A program made the position numbers and the translations under genes. From Rhodospirillaceae bacterium UBA6219 (lineage in GTDB: Bacteria > Pseudomonadota > Alphaproteobacteria > Rhodospirillales > Magnetospirillaceae), in assembly GCA_002435715.1 (NCBI GenBank), contig DISD01000006.1:1-11546 (forward strand): 11,546 nucleotides of DNA, in the 5' to 3' direction. Numbering within the stretch: position 1 is the first letter of the stretch; the number at the start of each line of letters is the position of its first letter. Below are positions 1-6,737 of the stretch, one piece after another. Below the pieces are notes generated by a model. It ran no database searches and was not told the origin of the DNA. It was given only the letters and a program-made list of their open reading frames with translations.

Positions 1-1234
1 CGATGGTGGCGTTCAGCGCCAGAAGGTTGGTCTGGCTGGCGATGTCGGTGATCAGGCTGACCACTTCGCCGATCCGCCGGGTGCTGTCGTTCAGGCTGCC
101 GACGATGGTGCTGGAATGGCGCGCCATGTCCACGGCGTTGCCCGCCACCCGTGACGAGGTGTCCACCTGACGGGCGATTTCCGCCTCGGTGGCCGACAAT
201 TCCTCGGTAGCGGCGGCCACCGTCTGCACGCTGATGGCGGCGCTGCCGGCAGCGGAAGCCACCATGGACGATTGCTGGCTGGTCTGGTCGGCGATGGCGC
301 TCATGTTCTGGCTGGCCGCCTGCATCTGCGTCGCCGCCGATGCCACTGCCTTGATCACCCCGGCGGCATCGGCGTCGAAAGCGGCGGTCAGACGGGCGAT
401 TTCCGCCTGACGGCGCATGTCCGCTTCCTGCTGCGACAGACGCTGGGCATTGGCCCGGTCGGCGGCTTCCACGTGGTCACGGAAAATGACCAATCCGCGC
501 GCCAAATCGCCCACTTCGTCCACCCGCCCGGTATGGGCGATGTCGAAACCGTGTTCGTCGTTGGTCAAACGTTTGATGGCGGCGGTGACGTCGCCCAGCG
601 GTCGGGTGATGGTGCGGCCGATCAGGGTGGCGATCAGCCCGACGATGCCGACCACCACCAGCACCCCCAAGCCGAACAACCAGGCGCGGCTGGCGAAAGT
701 GGATTCCACGTCGTCCACATAGATGCCGGTGCCGATGACCCAGTCCCAGGGGGCGAAACCGGCCACATAGGACAATTTCGGCACCGCCCGGCTTTGCCCG
801 GGCTTGGGCCAGTCATAGGGAACGAAACCCGCCCCTTGGCTATCCACCAGCGCGTTCATGCGGCGGAACAGGTAACCGCCGCCATTGTCCTGCATGGCAT
901 CGACGCTGGTGCCGATCAGCTTGGCGTTGGGATGGGCCAGCATGATGGTGCCGGTCTTCCGATGGACCCACAGATATTCGCTTTGTTCGTAGCGAAGCGC
1001 GGCGACAGCGGCCAGGGCGGCGGCCTGGGCCTGGGCACGGTCCATGCGGCCGGCCTGTTCTTCGGCCTGGTAATGGGCGACCAGCGAACGGCCGATTTCG
1101 ACGATATGGCGGGTCTTGGTCTCGCGCCCTTCCATCAGGTCGCCCCGCGCTTGCTTCAAGGCAAGCCCGGCCACCACCAAAGTGCCCAGCATGGACACGG
1201 CAACAACCAGCCACAGGCGTCCGCCAATGCGCAT
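1..1234 (-). CDS. Methyl-accepting chemotaxis protein, sCache-HAMP-MA type (partial, 3' end off the window)
   Basis: Transmembrane chemoreceptor that would relay a periplasmic ligand signal to CheW/CheA. The 411 codons present run: TM1 at about residues 7-27; a periplasmic region at 33-185 resembling the single Cache type (DNGGGYLF and a late WDWVIGTGIYVDDV motif, typical of sCache_2); TM2 at 190-212; HAMP at about 212-265; then an Ala/Ser/Gln-rich coiled coil that reaches the signalling tip (SQTNLLALNATI) exactly where the window stops. The second half of the hairpin and the C-terminus are missing. The ATG at 1234 is preceded by GGAGGA seven bases upstream. It is the last of a run of minus-strand genes, 116 bp from the one before, with its own candidate promoter. 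Domain order and tip sequence make the family certain; the ligand cannot be told, although sCache_2 receptors often sense small organic acids. Confidence 0.95.
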   Translation of the reverse strand, partial: MRIGGRLWLVVAVSMLGTLVVAGLALKQARGDLMEGRETKTRHIVEIGRSLVAHYQAEEQAGRMDRAQAQAAALAAVAALRYEQSEYLWVHRKTGTIMLAHPNAKLIGTSVDAMQDNGGGYLFRRMNALVDSQGAGFVPYDWPKPGQSRAVPKLSYVAGFAPWDWVIGTGIYVDDVESTFASRAWLFGLGVLVVVGIVGLIATLIGRTITRPLGDVTAAIKRLTNDEHGFDIAHTGRVDEVGDLARGLVIFRDHVEAADRANAQRLSQQEADMRRQAEIARLTAAFDADAAGVIKAVASAATQMQAASQNMSAIADQTSQQSSMVASAAGSAAISVQTVAAATEELSATEAEIARQVDTSSRVAGNAVDMARHSSTIVGSLNDSTRRIGEVVSLITDIASQTNLLALNATI

Positions 1235-1251
1235 CCGTCTTTCCTCCCCGT

Positions 1252-1276
1252 CGGCGATGAATTTTTTAAGTCGCCG
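1252..1276 (-). repeat. Inverted repeat in the chemoreceptor 5' leader
   Basis: CGGCGA (1252-1257) and TCGCCG (1271-1276) form a perfect 6-bp stem around a 13-base A/T-rich loop, just upstream of the GGAGGA ribosome binding site. It could fold in the mRNA leader or be an operator. The role is unknown. Confidence 0.35.
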
Positions 1277-1290
1277 TTATTAAAGGAAGG

Positions 1291-1319
1291 AGCTTAACCA
1301 AAAGAATAGGATGCGTCAA
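1291..1319 (-). promoter_or_regulatory. Candidate sigma-70 promoter of the chemoreceptor gene
   Basis: Reading on the minus strand, TTGACG (1319-1314) is separated by exactly 17 bases from TAAGCT (1296-1291). The -35 matches the consensus at 5 of 6 positions and the -10 at 3 of 6. It lies in the only gap between this gene and the upstream phosphotransferase gene. Inferred by eye only. Confidence 0.35.
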
Positions 1320-1350
1320 CTATACCAACGGAATGGGTTTGCGATTTATT

Positions 1351-2874
1351 CTATTTACGTCTTTTCAGTGCCGCCTCCAACGCATCGCAGACCGTGCGTA
1401 ACACCTTGACCCGGGCGAAAGTCTTGGAATTGGCTTCCACCAAGGTCCAAGGCGCGATCTGGGTCGAGGTCTGTTCGACCATGCTGTTGATGGCGGTTTC
1501 GTAATCGGGCCACTTGTCGCGGTTGCGCCAATCTTCGTCGGTCAGCTTCCACTGCTTGTATTCGATCTGGCTGCGCTGGGTGAAACGGGTCAGCTGCTCT
1601 TCCGGGGTGATGTGCAGCCAGAACTTGCACAGCGCATGACCGGCTTCGACGATCTGTTCCTCGAAATCGTTGATCTCGCCATAGGCCCGTTGCCAGGCGT
1701 CGTCCGAGCAAAAGCCTTCCACCCGTTCCACCAGCACGCGGCCATACCACGACCGATCGAAGATGGTGACGCGGCCGGCGCGCGACAGATGACGCCAGAA
1801 CCGCCACAGATAATGTTGGGCGCGCTCTTCCTCGGTGGGGGCGGCGATGGGGATGACCTGGTAATCGCGCGCGTTCAGCGCGTTGGTCAAGCGGCGGATG
1901 GTCCCGCCCTTGCCGGCGGCGTCCCAACCTTCGAACACCAAGACGGTCGAGACACCCTTTTCCTTGGCTTTCCGGTGCAACAGCGACAGGCGGCCGCGCT
2001 GTTCCTGAAGCTGGCGATTGTATTCGTCGCCTTCCAGGTTCTGGGTCATGTCCAGGGACGACAGAATGGACGGCTGCCGGGCCAGAACCGCGGGCAGCAC
2101 CTCCTTCTTCGCCTTGGCCTTGGGTTTTTTCTTCAGCTCGGCCGCCACCTTTTTCATGGCGTCGCGGCGTTCCAGATGGGCGGTGATCGCTTCCTTTAAG
2201 ATATTCAACACCACCGAATAACGGTACCGGGCGTCGGCGCCTTCGACGATGTGCCACAAAGCGTGGCCCTTCGAGCTTTGCATGATCAGACGTTCGGCGG
2301 CGGTGGTGAACTTGTCGTACAACTTGTAATGCTGCCAGTCGACGGGGGTCACCTGCCAAGCGGTCAAGGGATCGTCTTCCAGCTTCTTCAGGCGCTTTTT
2401 CTGGGCCTTTTGCGACAGGTGCATCCAGAACTTGACGATCAGCGCGCCGTCGTCGGCCAAGGCCTTTTCAAAACGGTTGATGCGGATCAGCCTTTCGTCC
2501 ATCTCGGCAACGCTGATCTGTTCATGGACGCGGTCCAAAAGCGGCGCATGATACCACGACGACAGGAACATGCCGATCTTGCCCTTGGGCGGCAGATCAC
2601 GCCAATAGCGCCAGAACGGCGGCCGGTCGCCTTCCTCGTCGGAAGGCTTGCCATAGGCCCGTGTCACCGTCCAACGCGGGTCCATCCATTCGTTCAAAAG
2701 GTTAGCGGTTTCGTTCTTGCCCGCACCGTCGACCCCGGCGAAGACGATGACGACGGGAAAATCGGCCTCACGCAGGCGGCGCTGCAGGTCCAACAACTCG
2801 GTGCGCAGACCCGGCGCGATGGTGTCGAATTCCTCTCGGCTGACCTTGCGGCCCAGTTCCGCGGCTTCGAACAT
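1351..2874 (-). CDS. pap: Polyphosphate:AMP phosphotransferase (class II PPK2, two fused PPK2 domains)
   Basis: Uses polyphosphate to phosphorylate AMP to ADP in the cytoplasm, linking polyphosphate stores to the adenylate pool. The 507-residue product has two P-loop PPK2 domains, the arrangement of class II enzymes such as Acinetobacter PAP. Domain 1 (about 18-235) has Walker A GVDGAGK (47-53); domain 2 (about 285-500) has GWDAAGK (316-322) and an intact Walker B/lid start FDRSWYGR (372-379). The matching stretch in domain 1 reads FLSSWYHA (103-110), without the Asp and Arg, which fits the family rule that only the C-terminal domain is catalytic. A Lys-rich linker (243-258) joins them. I start at the ATG at 2874 because AAGGGGGA sits about six bases upstream; the frame is open to 2940 but those 22 residues are not family-like. 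It follows ubiD and a small peptide gene on the same strand. Confidence 0.92.
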   Translation of the reverse strand: MFEAAELGRKVSREEFDTIAPGLRTELLDLQRRLREADFPVVIVFAGVDGAGKNETANLLNEWMDPRWTVTRAYGKPSDEEGDRPPFWRYWRDLPPKGKIGMFLSSWYHAPLLDRVHEQISVAEMDERLIRINRFEKALADDGALIVKFWMHLSQKAQKKRLKKLEDDPLTAWQVTPVDWQHYKLYDKFTTAAERLIMQSSKGHALWHIVEGADARYRYSVVLNILKEAITAHLERRDAMKKVAAELKKKPKAKAKKEVLPAVLARQPSILSSLDMTQNLEGDEYNRQLQEQRGRLSLLHRKAKEKGVSTVLVFEGWDAAGKGGTIRRLTNALNARDYQVIPIAAPTEEERAQHYLWRFWRHLSRAGRVTIFDRSWYGRVLVERVEGFCSDDAWQRAYGEINDFEEQIVEAGHALCKFWLHITPEEQLTRFTQRSQIEYKQWKLTDEDWRNRDKWPDYETAINSMVEQTSTQIAPWTLVEANSKTFARVKVLRTVCDALEAALKRRK

Positions 2875-2895
2875 GACCAATCCCCCTTGTCCCGC

Positions 2896-2926
2896 AAAAA
2901 TCGGAACATTCAGGCTATGCCCGAAT
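2896..2926 (-). terminator. Weak terminator or attenuator-like hairpin before the phosphotransferase gene
   Basis: On the minus strand ATTCGGGC (2926-2919) pairs with GCCTGAAT (2915-2908) across an ATA loop, with one G-U pair. A run of five T (2900-2896) follows, but seven bases away, so it is a poor intrinsic terminator. It lies between the small peptide gene and the ribosome binding site of the phosphotransferase and could attenuate read-through from ubiD. Confidence 0.3.
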
Positions 2927-2949
2927 TCCACACACGGCAAGCGGTGAAA

Positions 2950-3042
2950 TCAACCAAAGAAGTATTGAGGCCCTGCCGCCAAGGTTCCGCACACACCCAG
3001 GCAAAACACCATTGCGGCGATCTTCTTGGTCTTGTCGGTCAT
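2950..3042 (-). CDS. Small single-span membrane peptide (30 aa), coupled to ubiD
   Basis: I do not recognise this peptide. It starts at the ATG at 3042, one base after the ubiD TAA, so ribosomes could re-initiate; GGAAG lies four to five bases upstream and inside the end of ubiD. The product is MTDKTKK followed by a hydrophobic stretch IAAMVFCLGVCGTLAAG and an aromatic end (PQYFFG). That is the look of a small inner-membrane protein with a positively charged cytoplasmic N-terminus and two Cys in the membrane span. The frame continues upstream into ubiD, but that part is out-of-frame shadow. With 30 codons, coding cannot be proven from one sequence. It could instead be chance; the coupling and charge/hydrophobicity layout favour a real gene. 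Confidence 0.45.
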   Translation of the reverse strand: MTDKTKKIAAMVFCLGVCGTLAAGPQYFFG

Positions 3043-3043
3043 G

Positions 3044-4558
3044 TTACTTCCAGATGGGCTTGCCGCTGCCGGGCAGACCATATTCGGCCCAGCGCCGGGA
3101 AACGGATTCGACCACGTCTTGGTCCATGGCGATCTTTTCGCCCCATTCGCGCTTGGTTTCCGGCGGCCATTTGTTGGTGGCATCCATGCCCAGCTTCCCA
3201 CCCAATCCCGATTCCGGGCTGGCGAAATCCAGATAATCGATGGGGGTGCCTTCAACCACGGTGATGTCGCGGGCCGGGTCCATGCGGGTGGAGATGGCCC
3301 ACATGACGTCCTTCCAGTCGCGCGCGTCGATGTCGTCGTCCACCACGATGACGAACTTGGTGTACATGAATTGGCGCAGGAACGACCACACCCCCATCAT
3401 CACCCGCTTGGCATGGCCGGGATAAGCCTTCTTCATGCTGACCACGGCGATACGGTACGAACATCCCTCGGGTGGCAGCCAGAAATCGACGATTTCGGGG
3501 AATTGCTGGGTCAAAAGCGGGATGAACACTTCGTTCAGCGCTTCGCCCAACACGCTGGGTTCATCCGGCGGGCGGCCGGTGAAGGTGGACAGATAGATGG
3601 GGTCCTTGCGCATGGTGATGGCGCTGATGCGGAAGACCGGGAACTCCTCGACCGAGTTGTAATAGCCGGTGTGGTCGCCATAGGGACCTTCGGGGCCGAA
3701 CTCGTCCAACATGACATGGCCTTCCAGCACGATCTCGGCCTCGGCCGGGACCTTCAGCGGCACCGTCTTGCAATCGACCAATTCCACTTTCTTGCCGCGC
3801 AGCAACCCGGCGAACTGATATTCGGAAAGCGTGTCGGGCACCGGGGTGACGGCGGCCAGGATGGTACCGGGATCGGCGCCCAGCACCACCGCCGCCGGCA
3901 TGGGTTCCCGCGATTTGCCGCCCCAACGCTGGTAATGCTGGGCACCGCCGCGATGCTTCAGCCAACGCATCAAACAGGTGTCGCGGCCGGTGACCTGCAT
4001 GCGGTAGATACCCAGGTTGAAGGCGTCGCGCTTGTCCCCCTTGGGGTCGGGGCCTTGGGTCACCACCAGCGGCCAGGTGATCAACGGCGCCGGCTCGCCC
4101 GGCCAGCAGCCCTGAATGGGAAGCGCCGACAGATCGATGTCGTCGCCTTTCAGCACCACCTGCTGGCAGGGCGCGGCTCCCACGGTTTTCGGCTTCATGG
4201 CCATCACCGTCTTGACCAAGGGCAGCATTTCCATGGCTTCGCGCCAGCCGCCGGGGGGTTCGGGCTGTTTCAGGAAGGCCAGGGTCTCGCCCACTTCGCG
4301 CAACTGGGCCGGTTCGCGGTTCATGCCCCAGGCGACGCGTTCCACCGTGCCGAACAGATTGACCAGGACCGGCATGGCGTATTTGCCGCCATTGGGCTTG
4401 CGCACGTTCTCGAACAACACCGCCGGGCCACCATCGGCCAACAGGCGCGTCTGGATTTCGGTCATTTCCAGATGCGGCGACACCGGCGCCGAAACCCGCA
4501 CCAAACGGCCTTGCGTTTCCAGATGACGGATGAAATCGCGCAATGATTCGTAGGGCAA
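3044..4558 (-). CDS. ubiD: UbiD family 3-polyprenyl-4-hydroxybenzoate decarboxylase
   Basis: Decarboxylates 3-polyprenyl-4-hydroxybenzoate in ubiquinone synthesis, using prenylated FMN made by UbiX. The 504-residue product has the family length (E. coli about 497) and hallmark stretches: NLGIYRMQ (181-188), the metal/prenyl-FMN site whose Arg186 lines up with the catalytic Arg of UbiD enzymes; EGPYGDHTGYY (290-300) with the conserved acidic residues; and a C-terminal half with VDDDIDARDWKDVMWA. The frame extends to a TTG at 4573, but a perfect GGAGG lies five bases before a second TTG at 4558, giving MPYESLRDFI, the usual UbiD N-terminus, so I use that. TTG should keep expression moderate. 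A TTGACG at 4614-4609 (minus strand) may be its -35, though I see no good -10. A paralogous aromatic-acid decarboxylase is less likely given the close match to the ubiquinone type. Confidence 0.93.
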   Translation of the reverse strand: MPYESLRDFIRHLETQGRLVRVSAPVSPHLEMTEIQTRLLADGGPAVLFENVRKPNGGKYAMPVLVNLFGTVERVAWGMNREPAQLREVGETLAFLKQPEPPGGWREAMEMLPLVKTVMAMKPKTVGAAPCQQVVLKGDDIDLSALPIQGCWPGEPAPLITWPLVVTQGPDPKGDKRDAFNLGIYRMQVTGRDTCLMRWLKHRGGAQHYQRWGGKSREPMPAAVVLGADPGTILAAVTPVPDTLSEYQFAGLLRGKKVELVDCKTVPLKVPAEAEIVLEGHVMLDEFGPEGPYGDHTGYYNSVEEFPVFRISAITMRKDPIYLSTFTGRPPDEPSVLGEALNEVFIPLLTQQFPEIVDFWLPPEGCSYRIAVVSMKKAYPGHAKRVMMGVWSFLRQFMYTKFVIVVDDDIDARDWKDVMWAISTRMDPARDITVVEGTPIDYLDFASPESGLGGKLGMDATNKWPPETKREWGEKIAMDQDVVESVSRRWAEYGLPGSGKPIWK

Positions 4559-4723
4559 GAAAACCTCCGGCAAAATATGTCCACAGGTAAGCCTTATCCT
4601 TTATCAGGCGTCAACCCTACGACTTCAGTGCCCTTGGCCTGAGGGGGGTTTGGCTGTACTCTCTTGGGGTTCGACGCACAGGGCAGAAGGCCGCGTGTCT
4701 GTTAGGGTCTCGGGGAGTGGGCA
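4559..4723. other. Divergent promoter region between ubiD and the HD-GYP gene
   Basis: This 165-bp gap must carry promoters for both divergent genes. I see a TTGACG on the minus strand (4614-4609), no convincing -10 for either gene, and the ubiD ribosome binding site at its left edge. A GGGGAG six bases before the ATG at 4724 serves the rightward gene. No strong terminator or long repeat is visible. Confidence 0.5.
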
Positions 4724-6499
4724 ATGGCTGCCGCGTCACAAGAACAACGTTATCGCACTTTGATTGAATTGGGCATCGCGCTCTCGGCCGAGCGCAACCA
4801 CAACCGCCTGATGGAAAAGATTTTGTTGGGCGCCAAGTCGATGACCAACGCCGATGGCGGTACGCTGTATCTGGTCAGCCCGGAAAAGGACGGGCTGAAA
4901 TTCGAGATCATGCTGAACGACACCCTGGACGTGGCCATGGGGGGAACCACCGGCAAGCCGATCCCCTTCCCGCCCCTGAAGCTGCATGACGACCAGGGCG
5001 TGCCCAACCACAAGAACGTGTCGTCCTATTGCGCGCTGTCGGGCACCACGGTGAACATCGCCGACGCCTATGACGTGGACAAGTTCGACTTTTCCGGCAC
5101 CAAGGCTTTCGACGCCAAGACCGGCTATCGATCGAAATCCTTCCTGACCGTGCCCTTGAAGAATTACGAGAACGAAGTGATCGGCGTGCTGCAACTGATC
5201 AACGCGCGCGACCGCAAGAACACCGTCATCGCTTTTGGCCCCGACATCACCCCGCTGATCGAGGCATTGGCCAGCCAGGCGGCGGTGGCCTTGGACAATT
5301 CGCGGCTGATCGAAGCTCAGAAAAACCTGTTCAAAAGCTTCATCCAAGTGATCGCCGGCAGCATCGACGCCAAAAGCCCCTATACCGGGGGCCATTGCAA
5401 TCGGGTCCCGGCACTGACCTTCATGCTGGCCAAGGCGGCCTGCGACAAGAAGGATGGCCCCTACAAGGATTTCCGCCTGACCGAGGACGAATGGTACGAA
5501 CTGGAAGTCGCCGCCGGCCTGCACGATTGCGGCAAGGTGACGACACCGGAATACATCGTCGACAAAGCGACCAAGCTGGAGACCATCTATAACCGCATCC
5601 ACGAAGTGCGCATGCGTTTCGAGGTGCTCAAGCGCGACGCGGTCATCGACTATCTGCAGGGCGTGCTGGCCGAAGAACAGCCCGAGGCCGAGCTGAAGGC
5701 GGCGCTGGAAGCCAAACTGGCCAAACTGGACGACGATTTCGCCTTCATCGCCGAATGCAATGTGGGGGGCGAATTCATGGCCCCCGAACGCATCGAGCGT
5801 ATGAAGCAGATCGCCGAAACCACCTGGACCCGCACGCTGGACGACACCTTGGGGCTGTCCATCGACGAAATGCGCCGCCGTCCCGGCGAACAGCCCAAAC
5901 CGCCGGTGCAGGAAAAGCTTTTGGCCAACAAGGATTGGCACATCATTCCGTTCGAAGCGGCCTTCGACCTGGCGCAATACGACGCCGAAGGCTTCACCAT
6001 GCGGCCGCAGCAACACAAATACGATCTGGGCGAAATCTACAACCTGTCCATCGGCCGCGGCACCCTGACCGCCGAGGACCGCTTCAAGATCAACGAACAC
6101 ATCACCCAGACCATCTTGATGCTGAAGGCCCTGCCCTTCCCCAAGAATCTGGCCCGGGTGCCGGAATGGGCCGGCGGCCACCATGAAAAGATGGATGGTT
6201 CCGGTTATCCCAAGGGCCTGAAGCGCGAGCAGATGAGCGACCCGGCCCGCATGATGGCCATCGCCGACATCTTCGAGGCGCTGACCGCAGCCGACCGCCC
6301 CTACAAGAAGCCCAAGACCTTGTCGGAATCGCTGAAGATCATGTCCTTCATGGTCAAGGACCAGCACATCGACCCCGATCTGTGGATCTTGTTCCTGGAA
6401 TCGGGGGTGTGGAAGGATTACGCCGACCAATATCTGCGCCCTGAACAGGTGGACAACGTCGATATCGGTCAATACCTGCCCAAGAAGGCGGCGGAATAA
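4724..6499 (+). CDS. GAF domain/HD-GYP protein, probable cyclic-di-GMP phosphodiesterase with large insertion
   Basis: Likely cytoplasmic sensor that hydrolyses cyclic di-GMP and so favours motility. In 591 residues: an N-terminal GAF domain (about 10-195; ends VPLKNYENEVIGVLQLINARD, a typical GAF core); a connecting helix; then HD-GYP elements GGHCNRV (222-228), HDCGK (267-271), NEH (457-459), HHEKMDGSGYP (486-496) and ADIFEALTAADRPYKK (514-529). The HD pair, the following His residues, the GYP motif and Asp515 are all present, so metal binding and activity are expected. Unusual: HDCGK and NEH are about 190 residues apart, against about 30 in a standard HD-GYP domain, because an acidic, helical and then Pro-rich stretch (about 288-447) is inserted. 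The start ATG has GGGGAG six bases upstream. No transmembrane segment. The GAF ligand is unknown. Confidence 0.9.
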   Translation: MAAASQEQRYRTLIELGIALSAERNHNRLMEKILLGAKSMTNADGGTLYLVSPEKDGLKFEIMLNDTLDVAMGGTTGKPIPFPPLKLHDDQGVPNHKNVSSYCALSGTTVNIADAYDVDKFDFSGTKAFDAKTGYRSKSFLTVPLKNYENEVIGVLQLINARDRKNTVIAFGPDITPLIEALASQAAVALDNSRLIEAQKNLFKSFIQVIAGSIDAKSPYTGGHCNRVPALTFMLAKAACDKKDGPYKDFRLTEDEWYELEVAAGLHDCGKVTTPEYIVDKATKLETIYNRIHEVRMRFEVLKRDAVIDYLQGVLAEEQPEAELKAALEAKLAKLDDDFAFIAECNVGGEFMAPERIERMKQIAETTWTRTLDDTLGLSIDEMRRRPGEQPKPPVQEKLLANKDWHIIPFEAAFDLAQYDAEGFTMRPQQHKYDLGEIYNLSIGRGTLTAEDRFKINEHITQTILMLKALPFPKNLARVPEWAGGHHEKMDGSGYPKGLKREQMSDPARMMAIADIFEALTAADRPYKKPKTLSESLKIMSFMVKDQHIDPDLWILFLESGVWKDYADQYLRPEQVDNVDIGQYLPKKAAE

Positions 6500-6583
6500 C
6501 CGCCGACAGCGTACCCGCGAAAGTCCGCGACGGACCGATATCCCCATTGGCAGCATTCCCAGGCGTCGCATTAACGGTGCCCT

Positions 6584-6619
6584 GCCGGGGTGGGACTGGC
6601 CATCGACGCCAGTACCGGC
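6584..6619 (+). other. Strong hairpin downstream of the HD-GYP gene
   Basis: GCCGG (6584-6588) and ACTGGC (6595-6600) pair with GCCAGT (6608-6613) and CCGGC (6615-6619), giving 6 bp plus 5 bp with a six-against-one internal loop and a 7-base apical loop. Only TTT follows after GCGC, so it is not a classical terminator. It may stabilise the HD-GYP mRNA end, assist Rho-independent pausing, or be part of a leader structure. Confidence 0.4.
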
Positions 6620-6628
6620 GCTTTGTGT

Positions 6629-6644
6629 GGGCGAATCGCTTGCA
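6629..6644 (+). promoter_or_regulatory. Sigma-54-like promoter element
   Basis: GGGC at 6629-6632 and TTGCA at 6640-6644 place the invariant GG (6630-6631) and GC (6642-6643) at the required 12-bp offset, compared with consensus TGGCACG-N4-TTGCA. Three or four non-invariant positions differ. Transcription would begin near 6655, leaving an ~83-base leader. I see no TGT-N10-ACA NifA site upstream. Suggestive only. Confidence 0.28.
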
Positions 6645-6737
6645 AAGGTGGACGGACAGGGAAACCTGGTGCAATTTAGGGCTATTGCTTGGCGGTTGCG
6701 GCCGCCGGGCTGTGGGTTCAATTCGTCGCGTGACGCC

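Larger units (their letters stand above)
6500..6737. other. Intergenic region and leader upstream of the DUF2478/DUF364 gene
   Basis: 238 bp with no supported gene. It contains a strong hairpin (6584-6619), a sigma-54-like -24/-12 element (6629-6644) and a stretch that can fold like part of a riboswitch core (6657-6693). No intrinsic terminator with a T-run follows the HD-GYP gene. No clear ribosome binding site precedes the ATG at 6738. Confidence 0.5.

Noticed and set aside
272..1297. Long plus-strand frame of 341 codons
   Set aside because: It lies opposite the chemoreceptor gene; its product (rich in Gly, His, Gln, Asp) is a typical antisense shadow of high-GC coding DNA.
3026..4546. Plus-strand frame of 506 codons
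   Set aside because: Antisense to ubiD; low-complexity His/Gly/Gln composition and no recognisable motif.
6655..6690. Cyclic-di-GMP-I riboswitch, suggested by ACAGGGAAACC near an HD-GYP gene
   Set aside because: The other conserved blocks of that aptamer (GGGACGCAAAGCCUCC) are absent.
6713..6730. tRNA T-arm-like GGGTTCAATTC
   Set aside because: The flanking bases do not form a T-stem and no acceptor or anticodon arm can be drawn.
6627..6737. GTG-initiated N-terminal extension of the DUF2478 protein
   Set aside because: The 37 extra residues (ending RLRPPGCGFNSSRDA) are not family-like and overlap structured leader sequence; DUF2478 normally begins close to the N-terminus.
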